Translations under genes and position numbers: made by a program
Notes under the pieces: generated by a model
Told to the model about the DNA's origin: nothing
Seen by the model: only the letters and a program-made list of their open reading frames with translations
Database searches by the model: none
Part shown: one piece after another, positions 36,198 to 43,440 of the stretch
Layout of the letters: each line of letters begins with the position of its first letter
Position numbering within the stretch: the first letter of the stretch is position 1
Assembly: GCA_023435225.1 (NCBI GenBank)
Contig: JAEYRX010000106.1
Span: 1-53,187, forward strand
Origin: Bacillota bacterium
GTDB taxonomy: Bacteria > Bacillota > UBA4882 > UBA8346
Direction of reading: 5' to 3'
DNA: 53,187 nucleotides

Positions 36198-36308
36198 AAG
36201 GAGTCAAACGATAGAGAATATCAGAAACTTTTTGGTCTGATAATCATTTATTAACTTGCATAAATCACTTACACTCCTGGCTCCTGACTACTGTCTCCTG
36301 AATTCTGA
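36198..36308. repeat. GGAGTCAGGAG-type repeat, family 3, copy 4
   Basis: Left AAGGAGTCAAACGATAGAG, right ACTCCTGGCTCCTGACTACT and CTCCTGAATTCTGACA. The left side is less well preserved than in the other copies. Confidence 0.65.
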
Positions 36309-36377
36309 CAATGCCAGCCAAAAAGAGGAAAAGAATATAAAATGTCGTATATATTAAATAGTTGGATTTACTCACTT

Positions 36378-36405
36378 AGGCCTTTAAAAGGCCTTTCGTT
36401 TTTTT
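36378..36405 (+). terminator. Terminator upstream of the hydrogenase-related cluster
   Basis: AGGCC/GGCCT hairpin within AGGCCTTTAAAAGGCCT (36378-36394) followed by TTCGTTTTTTT. Confidence 0.8.
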
Positions 36406-36450
36406 AGAGAATAACTTAATTGCTGTTGTCTAATCCGGGAGGGTTGTAGA

Positions 36451-36804
36451 TTGGACTTGCTTACTATCCAAGAAATATTAAAAGCAGAGGTATTAAACGG
36501 GGCTGATTTATTAGCAACAACAGATGTGCTTTCAGCTTGCGGTTCGGATTTAATAAGTGATGTATTGGCTTTTCCCAAAGAAAAGACTCTTTTATTAACC
36601 GGGCTAATAAATGATCATGTCATTAGAACGGCAGAAATTATTGATTTGGTAGGTGTTGTTTTTGTAAGAGGCAAACGGCCTTCGGATAATATCATTGCTT
36701 TGGCTGAAGAAAAAAATTTACCGGTATTGTTGACTAACTATCTTTTATTTGAAGCATGCGGATTATTATACTCCTCCGGCTTAACCGGAAAAATAAAGAA
36801 ATAA
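36451..36804 (+). CDS. DRTGG-domain protein 1
   Basis: A 117-residue soluble DRTGG-domain protein. It is a paralogue of the protein at 38762: both open with a leucine-rich EILKAEV / ELLKAEV segment and share the GSDLISDVL / ASDLLSEVM segment. DRTGG domains are found with CBS domains and in regulatory proteins; the ligand is unknown. The start is TTG with GGGAGGG 7 bases upstream. It is the first gene of the cluster that continues with an anti-sigma-type ATPase and a hydrogenase homologue, so a sensing role is likely. Confidence 0.82.
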   Translation: MDLLTIQEILKAEVLNGADLLATTDVLSACGSDLISDVLAFPKEKTLLLTGLINDHVIRTAEIIDLVGVVFVRGKRPSDNIIALAEEKNLPVLLTNYLLFEACGLLYSSGLTGKIKK

Positions 36805-36814
36805 AGTTACTAAA

Positions 36815-37261
36815 ATGGTGGTGAATGGATTGCAGGAGCCTGCCCATAAATTTGAACGGAGTTTCAAAGTAACCGGAGGCGACTATGCAACAGCAGGAGA
36901 AGCAGCAAGTAAAATAAAAAAAATATTGATCCAATTGGGAATAAACTCCGAAATAGTCCGTAAAATAGCTATAGCCACTTATGAAGCGGAATTAAATATT
37001 ATAATTCACGCTTATGAAGGTGAAATTATAATAAATATTGATAATACAATGGTTGAAGTTAGCGCTGTTGATCGAGGACCCGGTATTCCAGATATAGATT
37101 TAGCGATGCAGGAGGGTTACTCTACCGCATCCATGCAAGCCCGTCAAATGGGATTTGGAGCCGGAATGGGGCTGCCGAATATGAAACGTTGTTCCAATCA
37201 ATTTAAGATCAGTTCGGAAATAAATATTGGTACTACTGTTAAAATGGGATTCCTAATTTAA
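36815..37261 (+). CDS. Anti-sigma-factor-type ATP-binding protein
   Basis: A 148-residue HATPase_c protein of the SpoIIAB/RsbW kind: N-box ATYEAELNIIIHAY, G1-box VDRGPGIPD, G2-box GFGAGMGLPN. It could phosphorylate an anti-sigma antagonist or bind a partner in a signalling chain. There is no helix-turn-helix, receiver or His-kinase dimerisation domain. The start at ATG 36815 is not certain because no strong ribosome site precedes it. It lies 10 bases after DRTGG 1 and upstream of the hydrogenase homologue, a gene order I know from other clostridial sensory-hydrogenase clusters. Confidence 0.87.
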   Translation: MVVNGLQEPAHKFERSFKVTGGDYATAGEAASKIKKILIQLGINSEIVRKIAIATYEAELNIIIHAYEGEIIINIDNTMVEVSAVDRGPGIPDIDLAMQEGYSTASMQARQMGFGAGMGLPNMKRCSNQFKISSEINIGTTVKMGFLI

Positions 37262-37395
37262 AGTCTGAAGTCCAAAGCCCAAAGTTAGATGTTTAAGAAC
37301 TAAATTTAGGCTTTCAAAGTATAAAGGGCTCAAAAACTAATGTTTTTTGACGTTTTGACCTTCGACTATTATTCAGGTTGCAAACGACGAATGAC
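37262..37395. repeat. AAGTCCAAAG-type low-complexity inverted words, copy 1
   Basis: AGTCTGAAGTCCAAAGCCCA at the left and GACGTTTTGACCTTCGACT at the right. A related element, with AGTCGAAAGTCAAAAGTCG and CTTTGGACTTCAGG, lies at 41319-41403. Confidence 0.55.
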
Positions 37396-37419
37396 TAAAT
37401 GATAAAGAGGTGTTCGCCG

Positions 37420-38757
37420 GTGGAACCAAGGTTTCATTCCGTTTCGTTAGTAAGTGAGAAATGTAAGGGATGTACTAATTGTATTAAACGGTGTCCAACT
37501 GAAGCGATCAGGGTTCGAGACGGTAAAGCGTCCATTGACGCCGAGCGTTGTGTTGATTGTGGCGAATGCATCAGAATCTGTGAGAATCATGCCAAACAAG
37601 CAGTTGGCGATGGGTTGGAATATATATTATCATTCAAATACCGGATAGCTTTGTTGGCCCCGGCTTTATTAGGTCAATTTAAAAGAGAAATCACTCCGGA
37701 TCAAATCTTGGGCTCATTTTTAAGTATCGGTTTTAACCAAGTGGCGGAAGCCGGTTACGGCGCTGATTTTACTACTATTGCTTTACGGGAATATTTAAAA
37801 TCAGCCCGGATCAAAAAACCGTTAATCTCATCTGCCTGTCCGGCGATAGTTAAATTGATACAGGTTCGTTTTCCGGGTTTGATTGATAATTTGGCGCCGA
37901 TTGAAGCTCCAATGGTTACCGCAGCCAAGTTATCCAGGAGAGAGGTAGTCAAAAAGCTTGGTTATAAACAAGAAGATATCGGGGTTTTCTTCATCACTCC
38001 TTGTCCGGCAAAGATTACGGTTATAAAAGGCGGTTATGGTATTGAAGATGGGATTATCAACGGTGCTATTCCAATCAGTCAAATCTTCGGTGAATTGTTA
38101 AGTATTATTTTAAGCGGGAAGTCAAAACCTTTGACACCGCAACTGAGTAAGATCGGAGCGGCCTGGTCCAAAGCCGGCGGCGAAACCAACGCCCTGGGGT
38201 TGGATAATCATTTATCGGTAGATGGAATTCACAATGTAGTCAGTGTCTTGGAAGAAGTAGAAATGGATAAACTCTCCGAAGTAGAGTTTATTGAAGCCCA
38301 AGCTTGTACCGGAGGTTGTATCGGAGGAGCGTTGAATGTTGAAAATCCATTCACTGCCCGGATGAAGATTCAAAAGTTGATTGAAGGAGATACTTTCCCG
38401 CCCTTATCGCCGGAGTTTAAAGAAGAAGCCGCCCAATTTTATTTTGAAGGTTTTTTCAACTGGGATTACCGGGTTATTCCAAAACCAATCTTACCGTTAG
38501 ACCGGGATGTAGCTCAAGCTATTGAGAAAATGGAAAAAATTGAAGAAGTTTTGCAAGCATTGCCGGGGTTGGATTGTGGCTCTTGCGGCTCCCCAAATTG
38601 TCATGCATTAGCGGAAGATATTGTATTAGGTAAGGCCCAAATGTTGGATTGTGTTTTTAAATTGCGGGAAGAGGTATCAAAATTAGCGCAGGATTTACTA
38701 AAACTTTCACAGCGGCTTCCTCCGGCAATGGGGATAAATCATCAGGAATCGGAGTGA
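37420..38757 (+). CDS. Sensory-type [FeFe]-hydrogenase homologue
   Basis: A 445-residue iron-sulphur protein. It has a 2[4Fe-4S] ferredoxin domain (C15, C18, C21, C25, then a second CXXCXXCX3C), a hydrogenase H-cluster domain, and a C-terminal [4Fe-4S] domain (CGSCGSPNC). Motif L1 reads SACP, L2 TPCPAK and L3 EAQACTGGCIGG. The four H-cluster Cys are kept, but the first Cys of the usual TSCCP motif is Ala. In catalytic enzymes that Cys relays protons; its loss is a mark of sensory hydrogenases such as group D TmHydS. I chose GTG 37420 because GAGGTG lies 7 bases before it. Confidence 0.9.
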   Translation: MEPRFHSVSLVSEKCKGCTNCIKRCPTEAIRVRDGKASIDAERCVDCGECIRICENHAKQAVGDGLEYILSFKYRIALLAPALLGQFKREITPDQILGSFLSIGFNQVAEAGYGADFTTIALREYLKSARIKKPLISSACPAIVKLIQVRFPGLIDNLAPIEAPMVTAAKLSRREVVKKLGYKQEDIGVFFITPCPAKITVIKGGYGIEDGIINGAIPISQIFGELLSIILSGKSKPLTPQLSKIGAAWSKAGGETNALGLDNHLSVDGIHNVVSVLEEVEMDKLSEVEFIEAQACTGGCIGGALNVENPFTARMKIQKLIEGDTFPPLSPEFKEEAAQFYFEGFFNWDYRVIPKPILPLDRDVAQAIEKMEKIEEVLQALPGLDCGSCGSPNCHALAEDIVLGKAQMLDCVFKLREEVSKLAQDLLKLSQRLPPAMGINHQESE

Positions 38758-38761
38758 GGGT

Positions 38762-39094
38762 ATGATTTTAAAAGAAGTAGTCGAGCTTTTAAAAGCGGAG
38801 GTTCATTCCGGAGCGGACAAGCTTTCCCGGGAGGTTAAATCAGGATATGCCTCTGATTTATTAAGCGAAGTTATGGCCGGCGCCAAGGTTGGTCAGCTTT
38901 GGTTTACGGTTCAAACACATCCGAATGTAGCAGCAGTGGCTCTATTGACGGATTTAGGCGCTGTTATTATTACTGGCGGTCACAAACCGGAACCGGATAC
39001 CGTTACTAAGGCTGATGCTGAAGGAATGGTAATGTTGTCAACGGGTTTTTCCACTTTTGAAGCGATTAATATTCTTTCCCAAGCAGGTTTATAA
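38762..39094 (+). CDS. DRTGG-domain protein 2
   Basis: A 110-residue DRTGG-domain protein, paralogous to DRTGG 1 at 36451. It starts 4 bases after the hydrogenase stop and its own stop is followed at once by the PHP start, so the three are translated together. The GAGG ribosome site is inside the end of the previous gene. The segment TGGHKPEPDTV near residue 80 matches the FVRGKRPSDNI segment of its paralogue. Likely a ligand-binding or partner protein of the sensor; the ligand is unknown. Confidence 0.83.
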   Translation: MILKEVVELLKAEVHSGADKLSREVKSGYASDLLSEVMAGAKVGQLWFTVQTHPNVAAVALLTDLGAVIITGGHKPEPDTVTKADAEGMVMLSTGFSTFEAINILSQAGL

Positions 39095-39811
39095 ATGGGT
39101 GACGCTAATTTTTATTGGGCGGATCTCCATATTCATAGCGCTCTATCTCCTTGTGCCGATAATTTGATGACTCCCAAGGCAATAGTGGATCAAGCCCGCC
39201 GGGAAGGTTTATCAATCATTGCTCTAACCGACCATAATACTGTTTTAAATTGCCCGGCAATATTATCATATTCATCGGAAAATTTATTAATTATTCCGGG
39301 GATGGAATTACAGACTCGGGAAGAAGTACATATACTTTGTCTATTTGAGAAATTAGATGATGCCTTGAACTGGCATCATTTTATTTGGAACTTCACCGAA
39401 CAAAAGCCTAACCAAGTAGGTTATTTTGGTAGTCAACTGATCTTTGACAGTCAGGGTGGAATTGTTGACGAAGAACCAAATCTATTGTTAACTTCAACTA
39501 ATTTAAGGTTTGAAGAGATATTTAGGGAGATAAACAACTATCATGGGATTGCGATTCCGGCGCATATTGACCGCCCCAGTTTTTCCGTATTGAGCAATTT
39601 AGGTTTCCTGCCTTTAGGGCTTGATATTAAGACAATTGAAATTTCCGCATATGACAATGAAGCGGATTTTCGGGAGAAATACCCGGAATATCGTAACAAT
39701 TACATTATACAGTCATCCGACGCCCATCGGATTACCGAAATCGGACGGGGACGCACCGGATTTCATCTTTCCAAATTATGTTGGAGTGAGTTGAAGGATT
39801 TACTAAAATAA
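39095..39811 (+). CDS. PHP-domain metal phosphoesterase
   Basis: A 238-residue PHP protein with WADLHIHSALSPC, IALTDHN, PGMELQTRE, IPAHIDRPS and IQSSDAHR motifs, all carrying metal ligands. It belongs to a clade often found in clostridial hydrogenase clusters and is different in detail from the PHP protein at 27460. Its start codon directly follows the stop of DRTGG 2, so it belongs to the same operon. It could hydrolyse a signalling nucleotide or phosphoprotein; the substrate is unknown. Confidence 0.88.
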   Translation: MGDANFYWADLHIHSALSPCADNLMTPKAIVDQARREGLSIIALTDHNTVLNCPAILSYSSENLLIIPGMELQTREEVHILCLFEKLDDALNWHHFIWNFTEQKPNQVGYFGSQLIFDSQGGIVDEEPNLLLTSTNLRFEEIFREINNYHGIAIPAHIDRPSFSVLSNLGFLPLGLDIKTIEISAYDNEADFREKYPEYRNNYIIQSSDAHRITEIGRGRTGFHLSKLCWSELKDLLK

Positions 39812-40117
39812 ACTTTATTTCATATCTATTGTTTCAAAATTCTTAAATTGTTGTTTAGTTTTTAAACCCAGCTTGCCAAAGAGGAGAAATAATGATATCT
39901 TTAACATTGGGTTTTTCTTAAAAGTGTAACTTAAATTTTGTTTTAAATTAACATTTTACGCAAATTTGAGGGATTTTCATAATAAGAAATTTGACATTTT
40001 GATGCAATTAGGTTGATATTTTTATTTGGACTGCTCACTATATGTTGTATCAAAAACTTAACAATGGTAATTATGAACTCCCTTATTTGCTAAACCTTAA
40101 TACTAGGGGGATTAAAC
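39812..40117. other. 306-base gap inside the redox cluster
   Basis: Mostly taken up by family 2 repeat copy 2 (39968-40085). The first 150 bases are AT-rich, with a weak AACCCA/TGGGTT pairing. No ORF was seen. Confidence 0.55.
39968..40085. repeat. GAGGGATTTTCATAAT element, family 2, copy 2
   Basis: Outer ends GAGGGATTTTCATAAT and TAATTATGAACTCCCTTA, core GATGCAATTAGGTTGATA and CTATATGTTGTATC. It matches 22829-22946 along its full length. Confidence 0.8.
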
Positions 40118-40636
40118 ATGGTCGAGGATTGCACACAATGTTCCTGCAATTGTTCCAAAGAGTCCGATCCGCGTTATCAACAACTTGAAAAAATTATTAC
40201 CGAGAGTAAAGAAAAACCCGGAGCTTTAATTCCTGTATTGCATCAAGCACAGGAATTATTCGGTTATTTACCGGAAGATGTCCAGATTACTGTAGCGGAA
40301 GGGCTTGGGATTCCATTATCTGAAGTCTATGGAGTCATAACTTTTTATTCGCTTTTTTCCACAAAACCCCGCGGAAAGCATACTATCGGAGTTTGCATGG
40401 GAACTGCGTGCTACGTAAAAGGGGCCGCTGATATTCTTCAAGCGCTACAGAATGAACTTGGAGTAGAAATCGATAATACTACCGATGATGGAATATTTTC
40501 ATTAACCGTCACCAGATGTTTGGGCGCTTGTGGTTTGGCTCCGGTTATGACTATTGGGGAAGATGTTTATGGACGATTAACTCCGGATAAAATACCGGAT
40601 ATTTTAAATAAATACCGCCAAGATGGTAAAAAATAA
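40118..40636 (+). CDS. NuoE/HydC-like [2Fe-2S] subunit
   Basis: A 172-residue thioredoxin-like [2Fe-2S] protein. Ligand Cys are in CMGTAC (near 93-98) and CLGAC (near 134-138). It corresponds to NuoE or to HydC of electron-bifurcating [FeFe]-hydrogenases. A short Cys-rich N-terminus, CTQCSCNC, precedes the fold. AGGGGG precedes the ATG. With the NuoF-like protein at 41452 it should form a diaphorase that handles NAD(P)H; no matching HydA lies in the window. Confidence 0.93.
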   Translation: MVEDCTQCSCNCSKESDPRYQQLEKIITESKEKPGALIPVLHQAQELFGYLPEDVQITVAEGLGIPLSEVYGVITFYSLFSTKPRGKHTIGVCMGTACYVKGAADILQALQNELGVEIDNTTDDGIFSLTVTRCLGACGLAPVMTIGEDVYGRLTPDKIPDILNKYRQDGKK

Positions 40637-40648
40637 TAATTATATTTG

Positions 40649-40657
40649 TGATATAAT
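40649..40657 (+). promoter_or_regulatory. Extended minus-10 element before the second ATPase gene
   Basis: TGATATAAT fits the TGnTATAAT pattern, 113 bases before the ATG at 40770. A TTGTGAA half-site and an AACAAAT/ATTTGTT pair (40698-40720) lie between. Confidence 0.4.
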
Positions 40658-40769
40658 GCACAAAGTTTATTTAAATTTGTGAAAAAATGAACGAATGAAC
40701 AAATGTTTCAAATATTTGTTTCTTTTAAAGACTATAGTTAAAAATTTATCGCAACATTAGGTAGTATAG

Positions 40770-41318
40770 ATGAGAGAATTGTCATTGCATATTTTAGACT
40801 TGGCTCAAAACTCTTTAGCGGCTGGAGCCACTTTGATTACGATTAAAATCTCCGAATCTCCGTCTAACAACCTATTATCGATTGAAATCAGCGATAATGG
40901 TAAGGGAATTGAACCGGAAAGGCTTCAGGATGTGGTTAACCCTTTCTATACTACCCGTTATTCAAGGAAAGTCGGTTTAGGTTTGTCATTATTCAGAGCG
41001 GCTGCAGAACGCAGTGGAGGGAGTTTTAATTTAAACTCTCGGATTGGAGTTGGGACGGAAGTAGTTGCCGATTTTAAGTATGATGACATTGACCGGGCTC
41101 CGTTAGGCAATATTGCCGATACAATTATCACATTAGTTATCGCCAATCCGGAAACGGAATTTTATTATTATCATCAATATGAAGACCGGATTTTCACCTT
41201 TGACACCAGAGAGTTAAGCCGAAACATTCTCCGTTCCGAACTAGGAATTCCTATTATTGCGAATCAATTAGGTCAGTATCTTAAGGATGCTGTTGCTGAA
41301 TTAAGGCAGGCAAATTAA
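40770..41318 (+). CDS. HATPase_c ATP-binding protein
   Basis: A 182-residue protein with a GHKL ATP-binding fold: N-box LHILDLAQNSLAAGA, G1-box SDNGKGIEP, and GLGLSLF. There is no sensor, dimerisation or receiver domain, so it is not a full histidine kinase. Such genes are common between NuoE-like and NuoF-like genes in clostridial hydrogenase operons, as here. Likely a regulator or maturation partner; its target is unknown. It differs from the ATPase at 36815 in sequence and in having a longer C-terminus. Confidence 0.86.
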   Translation: MRELSLHILDLAQNSLAAGATLITIKISESPSNNLLSIEISDNGKGIEPERLQDVVNPFYTTRYSRKVGLGLSLFRAAAERSGGSFNLNSRIGVGTEVVADFKYDDIDRAPLGNIADTIITLVIANPETEFYYYHQYEDRIFTFDTRELSRNILRSELGIPIIANQLGQYLKDAVAELRQAN

Positions 41319-41403
41319 GTCGAAAGTCAAAAGTCGAATGTCAAAAAAATTTAGGTTTTAATTCTTAGACCTTAGACCTTAGACCTTGGACTTTGGACTT
41401 CAG
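41319..41403. repeat. AAGTCCAAAG-type low-complexity inverted words, copy 2
   Basis: AGTCGAAAGTCAAAAGTCG at the left and three tandem ACCTTAG words with GGACTTTGGACTTCAGG at the right. Partly self-complementary. Confidence 0.55.
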
Positions 41404-41451
41404 GTTGATTATAGTTTTAAATAGTTACATGCATATTGGGAGGGTAAGAAG

Positions 41452-43245
41452 ATGGAATTATATCGAGCTCATGTACTTGTGTGCGCCGGCGCCGGTTGTA
41501 TTTCTTCCGGTTGTAAAGAAGTCGAACGAACTTTGCTCACCGAATTACAAAACCATCATCTTGATAAGGAGATTAAGGTGGTTGAGACCGGATGTATCGG
41601 AAGTTGCGACCTCGGTCCGGTGATTGTGGTATATCCCGAAGGAGTATTTTATCAAAAAATAACACCTGATGATGTCAAACTAATCGTAGCAGAACATTTA
41701 CTCAAGGGAAGACCGGTTGAGAAATTACTCTATCGGGAAGACGGTTCCAATAAAGCGCTGATTAATTATGATGAAATCACTTTCTTCAATAAGCAGCTCC
41801 GGATCGCCTTACGTAACGTGGGCATAATTAACCCGGAGATCCTGGAAGAGTATATTGCCAGAGATGGGTACACTGCTTTAGGTAAGGTTTTAACCGAGTA
41901 TAAACCGGAGACGGTGATTGAGCTCTTAAAACGTTCCGGATTAAGGGGACGTGGTGGAGCCGGTTTCCCAACCGGATTAAAATGGGAACTGACCATGAAA
42001 GCTCCCGGTGACGAAAAATATGTTGTTTGTAATGCTGACGAAGGCGATCCCGGAGCCTTTATGGACCGAAGTATTTTGGAAGGCGACCCTCATTCGGTTA
42101 TTGAAGCGATGGCGATTGCCGGGTATACTATTGGTTCAAACCAAGGATATATATATGTAAGAGCGGAGTACCCATTAGCCGTGGAAAGACTGGGTCATGC
42201 AATTAAAAAAGCCCGGGAATACGGTTTGTTGGGGCAGAATATTTTTGGGACCGGTTTTAATTTTGACCTGGAGATCCGGGTGGGGGCCGGCGCTTTCGTA
42301 TGTGGGGAAGAAACTGCTTTAATTGCTTCTATTGAAGGCAAACGCGGTGAACCAAATCCGAAACCACCTTTTCCGGCTGCCAAAGGTGTCTGGGGCAAAC
42401 CAACTCTTATCAATAATGTTGAATCTTATGCCAATATTGTTCCGATAATCCTGAAAGGGGCAGACTGGTTCGCCGGTATCGGTACTGAAAAAAGCAAAGG
42501 AACCAAGGTTTTTGCCATCGCCGGAAAGATTACCAACACTGGATTGGTTGAAGTTCCAATGGGAACAACACTGCGGGAACTTATTTTCGATTTGGGCGGC
42601 GGGATTCCCAACGGAAAGAAATTTAAAGCAGCTCAGACCGGTGGCCCTTCCGGAGGATGCTTAACTACCGAACATTTGGAACTGCCGATGGAATATGAGT
42701 CCCTAAAAGCGGTAGGTTCCATGATGGGATCCGGCGGTTTGATCGTAATGGATGAAGATACTTGTATGGTTGACGTAGCCAGGTATTTTCTTGATTTTAC
42801 TCAGGATGAATCCTGCGGTAAATGTACCCCTTGCCGGATTGGTACCAAAAGAATGCTGGAGATCTTAACCCGGATAACCGAGGGTAAAGGTGTGCCCAGT
42901 GATTTGGAAACATTGGAAGTACTGGCAAATCATATTAAAAACAGCGCTTTATGCGGCCTGGGTCAATCAGCTCCGCAGCCGGTATTGTCAACTTTAAAAT
43001 ATTTCCGGGATGAGTATGAAGCCCATATATATGATAAGAAATGTCCGGCCGGTGTCTGTAAGGCGTTATTATCCTATAAGGTGAAGCCGGATCTTTGCCG
43101 TGGTTGTTCCTTATGTTCCAAAAACTGTCCGGTGAGCGCCATTAAGGGAGAACCGAAGAAAATATACGAGATCGATCAAGAAAAATGCATCAAATGCGGT
43201 GTCTGTATGCAAAAATGCCCGTTTAAGGCGATTGAATTTAGGTAA
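41452..43245 (+). CDS. NuoF/HydB-like NADH dehydrogenase subunit
   Basis: A 597-residue flavoprotein with the HydB layout. Order: N-terminal [2Fe-2S] thioredoxin-like domain (about 1-90), FMN/NADH domain with GRGGAGFPTGLKW near 166 and GAGAFVCGEETAL near 279, a [4Fe-4S] CGKCTPCR site near 455, and a C-terminal 2[4Fe-4S] ferredoxin (CRGCSLCSKNCP and CIKCGVCMQKCP, about 549-592). It probably oxidises NADH and passes electrons to ferredoxin or a hydrogenase. GGGAGGG precedes the ATG. The usual catalytic subunit HydA does not follow; the next gene is on the other strand. Confidence 0.95.
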   Translation: MELYRAHVLVCAGAGCISSGCKEVERTLLTELQNHHLDKEIKVVETGCIGSCDLGPVIVVYPEGVFYQKITPDDVKLIVAEHLLKGRPVEKLLYREDGSNKALINYDEITFFNKQLRIALRNVGIINPEILEEYIARDGYTALGKVLTEYKPETVIELLKRSGLRGRGGAGFPTGLKWELTMKAPGDEKYVVCNADEGDPGAFMDRSILEGDPHSVIEAMAIAGYTIGSNQGYIYVRAEYPLAVERLGHAIKKAREYGLLGQNIFGTGFNFDLEIRVGAGAFVCGEETALIASIEGKRGEPNPKPPFPAAKGVWGKPTLINNVESYANIVPIILKGADWFAGIGTEKSKGTKVFAIAGKITNTGLVEVPMGTTLRELIFDLGGGIPNGKKFKAAQTGGPSGGCLTTEHLELPMEYESLKAVGSMMGSGGLIVMDEDTCMVDVARYFLDFTQDESCGKCTPCRIGTKRMLEILTRITEGKGVPSDLETLEVLANHIKNSALCGLGQSAPQPVLSTLKYFRDEYEAHIYDKKCPAGVCKALLSYKVKPDLCRGCSLCSKNCPVSAIKGEPKKIYEIDQEKCIKCGVCMQKCPFKAIEFR

Positions 43246-43246
43246 G

Positions 43247-43440
43247 GCAGGCATAAGGCAATAGGCAACAGGCATTAGTATTGAAAGCGTGTTAGTATGT
43301 TTATAATAGTTAATATTATGGAAAATAAAAAAAGCATTAATCTACGAATGCTTTTTTTATTTTATATGTTCTTATTGTATTTATTTACTTCGATAAGCAC
43401 ATTTTATCATTATAGTCTCTATAAATGCCTAATGCCTATT
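43247..43440. repeat. AGGCATAAGGC / AATGCCTA inverted words
   Basis: AGGCATAAGGCAATAGGCA at the left and AATGCCTAATGCCTATTA at the right (the latter runs into the end of the minus-strand gene). A bidirectional hairpin lies between. Confidence 0.6.
43329..43358. terminator. Bidirectional terminator after the NuoF-like gene
   Basis: Stem AGCATT (43333-43338) and AATGCT (43347-43352), with A-run before and T-run after, so it can serve both converging genes. Confidence 0.75.

Noticed and set aside
37399..37419. ATG 37399 as the start of the hydrogenase homologue
   Set aside because: GAGGTG lies after this ATG and 7 bases before GTG 37420, so the shorter form is better supported.
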